From: a candidate division KSB1 bacterium
Lineage (GTDB): Bacteria > Zhuqueibacterota > Zhuqueibacteria > JANLFK01 > Oleimicrobiaceae
Reading direction: 5' to 3'
NCBI GenBank assembly: GCA_034506335.1
Contig: JAPDPR010000001.1
Location: forward strand, 124,001-188,000
Length of the DNA: 64,000 nt
Shown: one piece after another, positions 8,385 to 17,804 of the stretch
How the letters are laid out: every line of letters begins with the position of its first letter
How positions within the stretch are numbered: the stretch's first letter is position 1
Translations under genes and position numbers: made by a program
The notes under the pieces: model-generated
The model's input: only the letters and a program-made list of their open reading frames with translations
Told to the model about the DNA's origin: nothing
The model's database searches: none

Positions 8385-9856
8385 CGGCGCCCTCCCACCG
8401 TCATCTGGTCAATGCGCAGCGTGGGCGTACCCGCGGTCACGGGCACAGACTGCCCTTCCTTCCCGCACGTGCCAAGAAAGAATCCCATGTCGTTGGCCAC
8501 CATCGAGATACTCTGCAGCACCTGAACGTTCGTGCCGATAAGCGTAGCATTCTTGACTGGACGCGTCAGTCGGCCGTCTTCAATGAGGTAGCCGAGATTC
8601 ACGGAGAAGACGAACTTGCCCGAATCCTCAACCTGTCCCCCTTTAAATGTCTTGGCATAGAACCCCTTCTTCACCGAGGCAATGACCTCCTCGGGGCTGT
8701 AAGCCCCCTCGGCAAGGACGGTATTGGTCATGCGCGGGATAGGGTAATGCTGATAGCTTTCCCGGCGACCGTTGCCGGTGGGCGCCATGCCCATCAGGCG
8801 CGCCGAAAGGCGATCCTGGAGGTACCCTACGAGCCTGCCTCGCTCGATAAGTACGGTGCGCTGCGTGGGAGTTCCTTCGTCATCAATGTTCAGCGAACCG
8901 CGCAGATGCGGGATGGTGGGGTCGTCGTAGACGGTCACCTGCGGCGTGGCCACCATGCTCCCCATGCGATTGGCCATGATGGACGTTCCTTTGCGGTTAC
9001 CGTCTGCTTCCAACGGATGTCCCACCGCCTCGTGGATCATCACACCGCTCTGTCCAGCGCCCAGCACCACAGGTTGTTCGCCGGCGGGCGGGTCCACGGC
9101 CTGCAAAAGGGTGATAGCTTCCTCGGCCGCGGTGCGTCCCACCTGCTCTGGCGTCTGCACGCGCTGAAAGTAGCCAAGCCCCACGCGACCGCCGGCAGTG
9201 AAGGTGCCCCGATTACGCACACCATCACACTCAGCCACAACATTCACCGCCAGTCGAACCTGCGGACGGAGGTCAGTCACCACCAGCCCCTCGCTGTTGG
9301 CAACCAGCACATGAGCCAACACGTCGGACATAGAGACTTGCACTCGGCTCACACGGTGGTCGTAGGCTTGCGCGGCCTGGTAAGCCCGCTGGACTATGTC
9401 CAGCCTTGTGGGAAGTGGAAGGACGGAGAGCAGCTGGTCCAAGTCGTAAACCTGGTGCGGAGCGGTGTGAGCGCGCAAGGCTACAACACGCGTCCTACCC
9501 TCTCCCAGGGCGATGGCCGCGGCAGTGAGCCCGGCATGACGCAAGGCGCGAGAAGAGAGGTCATTGGTGTAAGCGTAACCTGTTTTTTCGCCGGCCAGTA
9601 CCCGCACCCCCGCTCCCAGCGTCACGCTCTCGGAGGTCTCTTTGAGGAGGTCCTCCTCCATGACAACGCTGGTGCTGACCCGATACTCCAGGAACAGCTC
9701 TGCAAAGTCTCCACCCTTGTCCAAAGCCGCCGTCAGCACGCGGTGCATGGCGCCTGGCGAAAGGTCAAAGTCATAAGAGGTCACCGCGCACGCCGGCGAG
9801 GGTCGACCCAACCCAGCAGTCCCCTCCCCTTCTGGGGCGCCGTAGGAGCAAACCAT
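8381..9856 (-). CDS. tldD: TldD-family zinc metalloprotease subunit
   Basis: A 491-residue catalytic subunit. The motif MIHEAVGHPLEAD carries the HExxxH zinc-binding residues, and a later conserved Cys lies in FFLGTCGKEGQ near the C-terminus, as in TldD. The protein is close to E. coli TldD (481). It pairs with the downstream TldE-like gene to make a protease that works inside the cell on small or unfolded peptides. The ATG at 9856 has a strong GAGGAGG site, and a sigma70 promoter lies 37-65 bases upstream, so tldD-tldE form a two-gene operon. Confidence 0.93.
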   Translation of the reverse strand: MVCSYGAPEGEGTAGLGRPSPACAVTSYDFDLSPGAMHRVLTAALDKGGDFAELFLEYRVSTSVVMEEDLLKETSESVTLGAGVRVLAGEKTGYAYTNDLSSRALRHAGLTAAAIALGEGRTRVVALRAHTAPHQVYDLDQLLSVLPLPTRLDIVQRAYQAAQAYDHRVSRVQVSMSDVLAHVLVANSEGLVVTDLRPQVRLAVNVVAECDGVRNRGTFTAGGRVGLGYFQRVQTPEQVGRTAAEEAITLLQAVDPPAGEQPVVLGAGQSGVMIHEAVGHPLEADGNRKGTSIMANRMGSMVATPQVTVYDDPTIPHLRGSLNIDDEGTPTQRTVLIERGRLVGYLQDRLSARLMGMAPTGNGRRESYQHYPIPRMTNTVLAEGAYSPEEVIASVKKGFYAKTFKGGQVEDSGKFVFSVNLGYLIEDGRLTRPVKNATLIGTNVQVLQSISMVANDMGFFLGTCGKEGQSVPVTAGTPTLRIDQMTVGGRR

Positions 9857-9892
9857 TCCGTCCTCCTCAATCGTGAGCCATCCAGCTCTGCA

Positions 9893-9921
9893 AATCTACG
9901 CACAATCGGGTGTGCGTGCAA
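9893..9921 (-). promoter_or_regulatory. Probable promoter of the tldD-tldE operon
   Basis: On the minus strand, TTGCAC (9921-9916) and TAGATT (9898-9893) are 17 bases apart. The start of transcription would fall about 30 bases before the tldD ATG. Confidence 0.55.
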
Positions 9922-10702
9922 GGGAAATGTTTCCGGTGAGCCGGCAAAAACGTAGCCTCCCAGGCCAAAGGAGCAAACTCCGGAAGGCCAAGTACACGGC
10001 ATGACGGGCAGAAAGCGTTGCCCAACGTGCGCTGATCCGGTTTCGGTTCCCCCCGAGAACTCCAGTCCGCTACCCCCTTCGGTTCGATCGCTAAGCAGGA
10101 GATTCTTCAGCCAACATAGCTGCGGAGAAAACTCTGCATCCGATCCCAGGCGGCAAGTTACCACCTCGGCGCGAGAGAAGGAAAACCGAGCAGGCCGAGA
10201 GCACAAAGGGACACGATGCCGTGCCCGTCTGTTCGTGGCTCCTCCTATCGGAATCCGCTTTGAGACTCTCGCGGTGAGAGCACCTCAATCGCACCACAAG
10301 GGGTGCACCACTGCCCACCTTCGGGCTTTCCTTGATCCTTTACTTCGCAGCTGGCAGCCACCTCGACCTGGCGCGCAAAGGGCTTTCGAAGCAAGGCCTG
10401 CACCTCCACGCGCCCGGCATGCCTACGCCCACGCGTCTTGAGCCATGGGGTCACCATCGAGACAAAAGAAGCTACGCCGCAGGCGCTCCCGAGGACTCCT
10501 CTGGCTCGGGTCTCCTTTTCTGCCGCCGCCACTAGCTTCACCCCCAGACCTTCGCCACGCATGCGCACCTACCAGAGCGCCTTGTGCCGACCCGCCTCCT
10601 TCCTCCGGTCCAACCTCTCTTCCAAGCAGAAACAGGAGGCTCGACCGTCTCAACGCGCTTAGGGGGTCCCTTCGGAGAGCTTTACAGTGGTGTGCGCCAA
10701 CA
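9922..10702. other. Long intergenic region, no confident gene
   Basis: About 780 bases without a credible full gene. On the minus strand at 10568-10245 a short frame has a stretch GLGVKLVAAAEKETRARG that resembles the acetyl-CoA-binding motif of GNAT acetyltransferases, but an in-frame TAG sits just before it and the rest does not continue as GNAT. It may be a decayed acetyltransferase gene. I found no tRNA, RNase P or tmRNA signature here and no terminator with a clear T-tract. Confidence 0.5.
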
Positions 10703-12910
10703 TCAGAGGGTACGCCTCCCGACCTTCCGCCGAGGCGCACGTTTTGCCATTGCTTCCACCAAGGCGAAGTCAATCAGCCGCTGGTTTTCATCGACCCGGG
10801 CCACGCGCACCGTCACCGTATCGCCCACGCGAAAGACACGGCCCCGCCGTTGGCCGATCATGGCATGGCGGACGGGATCATGCACGTAATAATCGTCGCC
10901 CAGCTCGGTGATATGAATAAGGCCCTCCACAAGGAGAGTGGTCAGTTCCACAAAGATGCCGAACGGCACGATACGCGAGATCACCCCCTTGTACACGTCC
11001 CCGATGTGCCCGGCCATGTATTCAACTTGCTTCATTTTGACCGATTCGCGCTCTGCCTCCTGCGCAACCACCTCTCGCTCCGAGGCGAGGCGGCAATCGG
11101 CCTCCAGGGCGTCGCGGTCCACGCCAAGGGCGACTTCTTTGGCCTGGTGGTGCTGATACTGCTTCAGGAGCCGGTGGACCATGAGGTCCGGGTAGCGCCG
11201 AATAGGCGAAGTGAAGTGGGTATAGTGCTTGTAGGCAAGCCCAAAGTGGCCGACGTTCTCGGTGGAATACCGGGCTTTCATCATGGCCCGCAGCATGGCG
11301 TCGCGGATGATGGGCTCTGCGTCCAGGCCGGTGACCTGGGTGAGAAGCTTTTGGAAAAAACGCGGCGTGAGTCGGGGCGGTTCTTGGACCACCACGCCAA
11401 ACGCTGCCGCAAAGCTTAGGAACTCGTTCATCTTCTGCCGGTCCGGCTTCTCGTGGATACGATAGACAAATGGGGGTTCGAGCTGCCCATCCTCCTGGCG
11501 GCGCAGGAACACACCCACGTGGCGGGCCACCGTCTCGTTGGCAAGGAGCATGAACTCCTCAATGAGGCGGTGGCTGTCTAAGCGCGGGCGTGGGCGGATC
11601 TCTACTGGCCGTCCGGCGCTGTCCAAAATCACCTGCACCTCTGGCGCATCCAGGTCTACGCTGCCCCGGCGCTGGCGTTTGGCAATCAACGCGTGGGACA
11701 AGGCGCGCATCTCCTGCAATACGGGAGTAAACTGATCTGAGCGGGCCCCGTCAAGGAGCTCCTGCACCTCCTCGTACGTGTAGCGGCGCCGGCTGCGAAT
11801 CACAGACTCGCGGAACTGGTACTGGACGAGATCCCCGGCAGGGGTGAGCTCCATGAGCACGCTGTAGGCGAGGCGATCTTGGTCAGGCACCAAACTGCAA
11901 AGCTGGCTGGAGAGCCTCTCCGGAAGCATGGGGATGGCCCGGTCGACCAGGTACACCGAAGTGCCGCGCCTGCGCGCCTCGCGGTCAATTGCTCCCCCTG
12001 GCGTCACGTACCAGCTCACATCGGCAATGTGCACCCCCAGTAGCAGGTGGCCATTGTCCAGGGACTCCAGCGACACCGCATCGTCAAAGTCCTTTGCGTC
12101 GGGAGGGTCGATGGTGAAAAGCACTCTCTGGCGCAAGTCAAGACGACGGGCCAGTTCGTCAGCAGGGATGTCCGCAGGCAGGGAGGCCGCCTCCTCCTCT
12201 ACCTCAGGCGGGAAGGACTCCGAGAGATCAAACGCGCGCGCCACCGAGAGCACATCCACGCCCGTTTGATCCGGAAAACCCAGCACCTCCACGATGCGCC
12301 CCTCTGGGTTGAGCTTCTCATGCTCCCAGTTAACAATCTGCACCACCACTTTCTGCCCGGGCTGGGCGCCCATGGCGTCCGCGTCGTGGACGTAGATGTC
12401 GTGGGGAATCTTCAGCTCGTCCGGGACCACAAACCCGTACTTCCGGCCGCGTTTGTAGGTGCCGACGATATTCTGCCGCGCCCGAGCCAGCACTTCCACC
12501 ACTTTCCCTTCTGGGCTGCGGCCGCGGGTCTGGGCAAAGAGGCGCACTCTGACGCGGTCCTGGTGCAGCGCGAGCCCCATGTTCCGCTCGCTGATGAATA
12601 CGTCTTCGCCTCCATCGTCGCGCACGACAAACCCATACCCCTGGGTCTTGACGCGCAACACGCCGGTCACCTCTTGTGCCGACCGCCCCTTGCCGTACCG
12701 GTTGCGCGGGTACTTGACAATGGCGCCGGTAGCCACCAGTTGGCGCAGAGCCGCGCGCAAGAGTTGATAACGGTCCTGGCTGACGCCAAGCCGTCTGGCA
12801 ATCTCCTTAGCTTTGAAGGTGCGCTGCGGTTGCTGGGAAAGCAGCGCCTCGACTTGCGCGGTAAAATCCTCTTGTGAACTCAAAGGAAGAACCTTTCTGT
12901 GAATAACCAT
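10703..12910 (-). CDS. rnr: Ribonuclease R
   Basis: A 735-residue 3'-to-5' exoribonuclease of the RNase II/R family, which digests structured RNA. Domains in order: N-terminal winged-helix segment (FKAKEIARRLGVSQ), two cold-shock domains (GYGFVVRDDGGEDVFI and KYGFVVPDELKIPHDIYV), the catalytic RNB domain with the Asp cluster IDPPDAKDFDDAVSLE and PIRRYPDLMVHRLLK, and a C-terminal S1 domain (GVISRIVPFGIFVELT). The basic tail KRAPRRKVGRRTL is common in RNase R. The start is uncertain: ATG at 12910 has no good ribosome site, while a TTG at 12883 has AAAGG 8 bases upstream. A sigma70-type promoter lies 60-90 bases upstream. Confidence 0.95.
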   Translation of the reverse strand: MVIHRKVLPLSSQEDFTAQVEALLSQQPQRTFKAKEIARRLGVSQDRYQLLRAALRQLVATGAIVKYPRNRYGKGRSAQEVTGVLRVKTQGYGFVVRDDGGEDVFISERNMGLALHQDRVRVRLFAQTRGRSPEGKVVEVLARARQNIVGTYKRGRKYGFVVPDELKIPHDIYVHDADAMGAQPGQKVVVQIVNWEHEKLNPEGRIVEVLGFPDQTGVDVLSVARAFDLSESFPPEVEEEAASLPADIPADELARRLDLRQRVLFTIDPPDAKDFDDAVSLESLDNGHLLLGVHIADVSWYVTPGGAIDREARRRGTSVYLVDRAIPMLPERLSSQLCSLVPDQDRLAYSVLMELTPAGDLVQYQFRESVIRSRRRYTYEEVQELLDGARSDQFTPVLQEMRALSHALIAKRQRRGSVDLDAPEVQVILDSAGRPVEIRPRPRLDSHRLIEEFMLLANETVARHVGVFLRRQEDGQLEPPFVYRIHEKPDRQKMNEFLSFAAAFGVVVQEPPRLTPRFFQKLLTQVTGLDAEPIIRDAMLRAMMKARYSTENVGHFGLAYKHYTHFTSPIRRYPDLMVHRLLKQYQHHQAKEVALGVDRDALEADCRLASEREVVAQEAERESVKMKQVEYMAGHIGDVYKGVISRIVPFGIFVELTTLLVEGLIHITELGDDYYVHDPVRHAMIGQRRGRVFRVGDTVTVRVARVDENQRLIDFALVEAMAKRAPRRKVGRRTL

Positions 12911-12972
12911 GTCAAAAAAAGTTCGGCCCACACCGTGGTGATGGGGCCGTTCGCCCCCAATGTCGTGATTGC

Positions 12973-13001
12973 AATATACGCAAAGCTGCTGGGATTCGCA
13001 A
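12973..13001 (-). promoter_or_regulatory. Probable promoter of rnr
   Basis: On the minus strand, TTGCGA (13001-12996) and TATATT (12978-12973) are 17 bases apart. The predicted leader before the rnr ATG is about 55 bases. Confidence 0.55.
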
Positions 13002-13426
13002 GGTGAAAATGGGGCGGGCGAGGAGCCCCATAACCCAGCGTCCTCGGCCTTCCGCGAAGGTCGTTACCCCGGGGGTTTGCAAGGCGATCTTGACGCCCTC
13101 AGGCCATCTCTCGTATGCTCCTACATGTGTAAGGCCCCCCCTTCTCGTCGCTCGTTCTTTTGGGAAGCGGGCTTGTGTCAAGGGGGCAGTGGGCGAAACA
13201 GCGCGCACGTTTTCCGTGGCGGTCACTGGACCGACGGTAGCGTCCACCTCCAGCTGCCTCTTGGGATTCCTGGGGAATGCAAGTTTTCCCGCACTTCGGT
13301 GTTATAAGCAGGTGAGCGTGGCGTTCGGGTCATCACGACGACTAGGCCGGGAACTTGCCGGCGGCAAATCCGTAAGGTGCATGTGTGCTGTAGTACGTGG
13401 CGGCATAGTGTTACCAGAGGGAGCAT
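13002..13426. other. Intergenic region before the export island
   Basis: About 425 bases between the divergent rnr gene and the export operon. Open frames here are short and show no family. It holds a candidate plus-strand promoter at 13090-13119 and an inverted repeat GGGAA/TTCCC around 13273-13290 that could be an operator. Nothing else is clear. Confidence 0.45.
13090..13119 (+). promoter_or_regulatory. Candidate promoter of the export island
   Basis: TTGACG (13090-13095) and TATGCT (13114-13119) with an 18-base spacer on the plus strand. It would give a leader of about 300 bases before the ABC ATPase gene at 13427. Plausible but not as strong as the other promoters in the window. Confidence 0.35.
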
Positions 13427-14338
13427 ATGGTCATCACCATTGAAGGCCTGACAAAAATCTACGAAGGCGGAAGGAAAGCCCTCGAGGACATCAATCTGCG
13501 CATCGAGAGCGGAATGTTCGGCCTGCTGGGTCCCAACGGCGCCGGCAAAACCACCCTGATGCGCATCCTGGTCACCCTCATGAAGCCCACCTCGGGAGTA
13601 GTCAAGTTCAATGGGCTGGACCTGCAGAAAGATCGGCGGGCCATCCGTGCTATGCTCGGCTACTTGCCGCAGGATTTTCGCCTTTTCTCGCGCCTCACCA
13701 CCTGGGAGTTCTTGGACTATATCGCTGCGCTTTCGGGACTCAAGGACAGCCGTGCCCGAAAAAAGGCCGTCGCCAACATGTTGGAACAGGTGGGCTTGTA
13801 CGAGGTACGGGACCGGCAGGCGAACAAGCTCTCCGGCGGCATGAAGCGGCGCCTGGGCATCGCGCAGGCGCTCATCGGCGACCCAAAGGTGGTGATCGTC
13901 GACGAGCCCACCACCGGCCTGGATCCGGAGGAGCGCATTCGCTTCCGCAACCTGCTCTCGGACATGACCCGCCGCGACATCATCATTATCCTTTCCACCC
14001 ATATCGTGGGCGACATCTCCAGCACTTGCCGGCAGATGGCACTGCTGAACAATGGCCACTTGGTCTTCGAAGGGGCACCAGAGGCACTGATCCAGCAAGC
14101 CAAGAATCACGTGTGGCGAATCCAAGCGGCTGAGTACGAGCTGGAAGCCATCAAAGAGCAGTACCCGGTCATCGCCACCATCCCCGCCGAGTCCGGCTGG
14201 GAGGTAGAAGTAGTAGCCGAAAACTTGGACACCTACCCGGGCAAGCTCATCGACCCGAACCTGGAGCACGCCTACGTCTACTTCATGGAGTACAAGCTGG
14301 GGGCGTCGCTTGACGAGAAGGAGTTGGTCGAAAGGTAG
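13427..14338 (+). CDS. ABC-2 type export ATPase
   Basis: A 303-residue ABC ATPase, first gene of the export island. Walker A GPNGAGKTT starts at residue 35, the Q-loop is GYLPQDF, the signature is LSGGMKRRLGIAQ, Walker B is VVIVDEPTTGLDP and the H-loop is STHIVGD, so it should hydrolyse ATP. The roughly 80-residue C-terminal extension resembles DrrA-type exporters. It probably drives the ABC-2 permease encoded 30 bases downstream. It is clearly a paralogue of the ATPase fused to the RND pump at 27.4-28.2 kb: both share SGMFGLLGPNGAGKTT, GYLPQ[DE]F, EFLDY and ERIRFRNLL. The ATG at 13427 follows a GAGGGAGC ribosome site. Confidence 0.95.
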   Translation: MVITIEGLTKIYEGGRKALEDINLRIESGMFGLLGPNGAGKTTLMRILVTLMKPTSGVVKFNGLDLQKDRRAIRAMLGYLPQDFRLFSRLTTWEFLDYIAALSGLKDSRARKKAVANMLEQVGLYEVRDRQANKLSGGMKRRLGIAQALIGDPKVVIVDEPTTGLDPEERIRFRNLLSDMTRRDIIIILSTHIVGDISSTCRQMALLNNGHLVFEGAPEALIQQAKNHVWRIQAAEYELEAIKEQYPVIATIPAESGWEVEVVAENLDTYPGKLIDPNLEHAYVYFMEYKLGASLDEKELVER

Positions 14339-14368
14339 AACAAGGGGCGCTAACTGTCCCATAGCGAG

Positions 14369-17300
14369 GTGAAGACGATGTTATCTCTGCACAATATCTG
14401 GACTGTGGCCCGGTTCGAGATCAAGACCCTGCTCCGCAGCTGGTTCTTCCGCATCTTTGCCGGCTTGGCAGTGGTCGGCCTGTTTGTACTGAACCTCCTG
14501 CTGCTCACGAACGTGGGCAACTCCCCGTGGATCTTTCGCGGCCTGCCGGCGTCGGTGCCATATCTAAACCTGTCGCTCCTTAACGTGGTCCAGGCGGTCA
14601 TTGCCGTCTTCTTGGCTTCGGACTTTTTGAAGCGCGACAAGAAACTCGATACCACCGAAGTGGTCTACATGCGTTCCATGACCAACGGCGACTATGTGTT
14701 CGGCAAGACGCTGGGGATCTTTCTGGTCTTCCTGGGCCTGAACCTCGTGGTGCTGCTGGTGGCAGGTATTTTTCACGCCGCGTTCAGCGACTTGCCCTTC
14801 GGCATCAAACCTTATCTCTACTACCCGCTCCTTATCAGCTTGCCCACCCTGTTCTACGTGTTCGGCCTGGCCTTCCTGCTCATGTCGCTCATCCGCAATC
14901 AGGCGGTGACGTTTGTGGTCTTGCTCGGCTACATTGGCCTGACGCTCTTTGTGTTGGGCGGCAAGGTGCATCACCTTTTCGATTACATGAGTTTCAACGT
15001 GCCGCTGATGTATTCGGACTTTGTAGGGTTTGGGGACGTGGGCAAAATCTTGATTCACCGCGGCATCTACTTCTGTTTGGGAGTGTCGTTCATCGGGGCG
15101 ACAGTCCTCCTGCTGCGCCGTTTGCCCCAGTCGGTAGCCATGACTCGCACCGCAATAGCGTTGACGGTGGCTTTTTTCGTTGCGGCACTGGCACTCGGCT
15201 ACACGCACCTGCGCTCCTTCTACCAGGTACGTGCGGAGCGCAAGGAAATGCTGGGGTTGAACACGTCGCTTGCGACTCTCCCGCGTCCCACCCTCGTGGG
15301 CATGCGCCTCACGCTGGAACATCGCGCTGATCAACTGCACGGTATGGCGGACATGACCCTCCGCAACCAGACCGACCAGCCCTTAGCCCGCTTTGTGCTG
15401 GCCTTGAACCCCGGCCTGACCGTGGACCGCGTGGAGCAGGCGGGGCAGCCGGCTGAGGTCAGGCGCAGGAGGCATCTGCTGGAGGTAAGTCTGCCCAGAC
15501 CGTTGGCAGCAGGGGCTGAAGACTCGCTGCGGCTCGTCTATCACGGAAAGATAGACGAATCGGTCTGCTACCTGGATGTGGACCAGGCCGCGCGAGAGAG
15601 TTCGTATCGCCTGGCCTTGTTCAACATCGACAAACGCCATGCTTTCCTCACGAAAAACTTTGGGCTGTTGACGCCCGAGGCTCTCTGGTACCCCAAGCCT
15701 GGGGTCACGTACACTCCCCAGGAGCCAGCGGCGGTGGCCGAGGATTTTTGCCGATTCCAGTTGGATGTGAAGACGGCGCCGGGATTGGAGGTCATCGCCC
15801 AGGGGGAGGGTAACCAGGTAGCGCCAGGACGATTCCAGTTCCGGCCAGAAGTACCGCTGCCACGCCTCTCGCTGGCTATTGGTCCATATGAAAGACGCGC
15901 CCTCGTGGTGGACTCGGTCCAGTATGCGTTGTACACCCTGCCGCGCCATGACTACTTCGTGCCTTACTTCAATGAAGTGGGCGACACCTTGGCCGCGCTC
16001 ATCCGGGAAATCAGGCAGGACTACGAGGTGCGGGTGGACTTGAAATACCCGTATCGGCGTCTCCTTTTGGTGGAAGTGCCGGTGCAATTCTACGCATATA
16101 CGCGGGTGTGGGGCGGACCGCAAGAGACCGTGCAGCCGCAGATGGTCTTTCTGCCGGAGAAGGGAGTGCTGTTGCCTGCGGCCGACTTTCGCGAGGCCAT
16201 GCGGCGGGAACGGTGGCGGGCGCAGCGGACGAATCAGATCAGTACACCCAAAGAGACTCAGACGCGCTTGTTCCGCCAGTTCGTGGGGAGCACCCTGGTC
16301 TCGGGCATGACCATGATCCGCATCGGCCGGGGCGGGGACCCACTCAGCGGCGCAGGCTATAACGTCTTTCCCAACTTTTACAGCTTTGCCACTGCGGTGC
16401 GTTCACACCAATGGCCGTTTCTCAACCTGGCCATGGAAGCCTTCCTGCGCAGCCGGGCCGAGGCAGCATTCGCGCCCCCATTTCGCTTTTTCTCAGGCTT
16501 GACCCAAGAGGAAAAAGTCAACCAGGCCTTGCAGGGGAAGAGCCTTCGGGAACTGCTGTCCGACGAAGACGCCAAGGCGCTGGTGGCAGATGCCATTAAG
16601 CTTAAGGGCACCTTTCTTTTCACCTACCTCCAGCATCGAATCGGCAAAGAGCGCTTTGCGGAGTTTGTGCGCGAGTGGATAGACCGCGCACGTTTCCAGG
16701 CGGTCGACGCGCAGCAGTTCGTAGATGAGCTGCGAAGTCGCTTCGGCGTAGACCTCACCACCCTGCTGACCGAGTGGTCGACCAGCACAGAGCTACCCGG
16801 GTATGTGTTCAGTGAGCTGGAGGGGTACAAGGTGCTGGACGGAGAGCGGACGCGCTACCAGGTCAGATTCAAAGTGACCAATGCCGAACCGGTGGCAGGG
16901 TTACTCGTCCTGACCTTCCGCGTGGCAGGCGGTGGCCCAGGATTCGGCTTCGGTCCGCCTGGATTTGGCCAAGCCAATGAGGTCCAGCGCACCGTGGCCC
17001 TGGGTCCTGGCGAGACCAAGGAAATCGGCATCGTTCTGGACGACCAGCCGCGGATGGTCACGATCAATACCCTGACCTCCAGGAATCTCCCGTCGGTCTT
17101 GAGCAAGCCGTTCGATGAGTTCCAGGAGAACAAGAAGGCGCAGCCATTTGACGGCGAACGCCTTGTGAGCGAGCCGGTGAGCCTGGTGGGCCCTGGGGAG
17201 CTGGTGGTTGATAATGAAGAGCCAGGCTGCCGGGTAACCGGCACAGGGAGAGGCAGCCCCTTGCGCCGCCTGTTGGGCGCTGGGCGAGCCGCCGACCAGG

Positions 17301-17758
17301 AACGTTACGTGGCTATGCAATTCTGGCGACTTCCCTCAGAGTGGAAAACCACAGTGCAGGCGAACTTTTTCGGCCGTTACGTTCGCTCGGCTTACTTCAC
17401 CAAACCTGGAGGTGGGGATAAGTCCGTCACGTGGACTACACCTCTGGATGCACCGGGATACTACGGCGTCTACTACTACATCGGCGGGCAAATGCCCGGC
17501 CTGATGCGCTTTGGTCGTGGCCCGGGCGGGCCAGGCCCCAGACCAGGAGAGCGCCCCCGGGACTCAGGACAGTACCACTTCCGCATCCACCATGACGACG
17601 GCGTGGACGAAGTCCTTTTTGACCGCGCCTCCGCCGAAGAAGGGTGGAACTTCCTGGGACGTTACTACTTGTCCGGCGACAGCGCGAAGGTCGAACTGAC
17701 CAACGAGAGCGATGCCCGTGTTGTCTTCGCGGATGCCGTAAAGTGGGTCAAGGAGTGA
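14369..17758 (+). CDS. ABC-2 permease fused to M1-peptidase-like and golvesin-like domains
   Basis: An 1129-residue multidomain membrane protein. Residues about 1-285 contain several membrane spans in ABC-2 permease style, starting WTVARFEIKTLLRSWFFRI. Residues about 290-800 resemble the M1 aminopeptidase scaffold: a beta-sandwich region, then a helical C-terminal part with KGTFLFTYLQHRIGKERF and FGVDLTTLLTEW. I find no HExxH zinc motif anywhere, so the peptidase is probably inactive. After a Gly/Pro-rich stretch (GGGPGFGFGPPGFG), residues about 945-1129 match the golvesin C-terminal-like (Xly-type) domain, including YHFRIHHDDG and a closing VFADAVKWVK; a second Gly/Pro-rich insert lies within it. 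Related permease-M1 fusions are known in Bacteroidetes and Acidobacteria; the golvesin tail is unusual. It should sit in the inner membrane with its large part in the periplasm. Confidence 0.85.
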   Translation: MKTMLSLHNIWTVARFEIKTLLRSWFFRIFAGLAVVGLFVLNLLLLTNVGNSPWIFRGLPASVPYLNLSLLNVVQAVIAVFLASDFLKRDKKLDTTEVVYMRSMTNGDYVFGKTLGIFLVFLGLNLVVLLVAGIFHAAFSDLPFGIKPYLYYPLLISLPTLFYVFGLAFLLMSLIRNQAVTFVVLLGYIGLTLFVLGGKVHHLFDYMSFNVPLMYSDFVGFGDVGKILIHRGIYFCLGVSFIGATVLLLRRLPQSVAMTRTAIALTVAFFVAALALGYTHLRSFYQVRAERKEMLGLNTSLATLPRPTLVGMRLTLEHRADQLHGMADMTLRNQTDQPLARFVLALNPGLTVDRVEQAGQPAEVRRRRHLLEVSLPRPLAAGAEDSLRLVYHGKIDESVCYLDVDQAARESSYRLALFNIDKRHAFLTKNFGLLTPEALWYPKPGVTYTPQEPAAVAEDFCRFQLDVKTAPGLEVIAQGEGNQVAPGRFQFRPEVPLPRLSLAIGPYERRALVVDSVQYALYTLPRHDYFVPYFNEVGDTLAALIREIRQDYEVRVDLKYPYRRLLLVEVPVQFYAYTRVWGGPQETVQPQMVFLPEKGVLLPAADFREAMRRERWRAQRTNQISTPKETQTRLFRQFVGSTLVSGMTMIRIGRGGDPLSGAGYNVFPNFYSFATAVRSHQWPFLNLAMEAFLRSRAEAAFAPPFRFFSGLTQEEKVNQALQGKSLRELLSDEDAKALVADAIKLKGTFLFTYLQHRIGKERFAEFVREWIDRARFQAVDAQQFVDELRSRFGVDLTTLLTEWSTSTELPGYVFSELEGYKVLDGERTRYQVRFKVTNAEPVAGLLVLTFRVAGGGPGFGFGPPGFGQANEVQRTVALGPGETKEIGIVLDDQPRMVTINTLTSRNLPSVLSKPFDEFQENKKAQPFDGERLVSEPVSLVGPGELVVDNEEPGCRVTGTGRGSPLRRLLGAGRAADQERYVAMQFWRLPSEWKTTVQANFFGRYVRSAYFTKPGGGDKSVTWTTPLDAPGYYGVYYYIGGQMPGLMRFGRGPGGPGPRPGERPRDSGQYHFRIHHDDGVDEVLFDRASAEEGWNFLGRYYLSGDSAKVELTNESDARVVFADAVKWVKE

Positions 17759-17804
17759 AACGCAAGGTGAGGAGGTCTTGAGAGAAGTGGAGAAGAGGAC
17801 GACC

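Noticed and set aside
14369-17758. Active M1 aminopeptidase.
   Set aside because: No HExxH motif is present in any part of the 1129-residue protein, so only the scaffold is likely kept.
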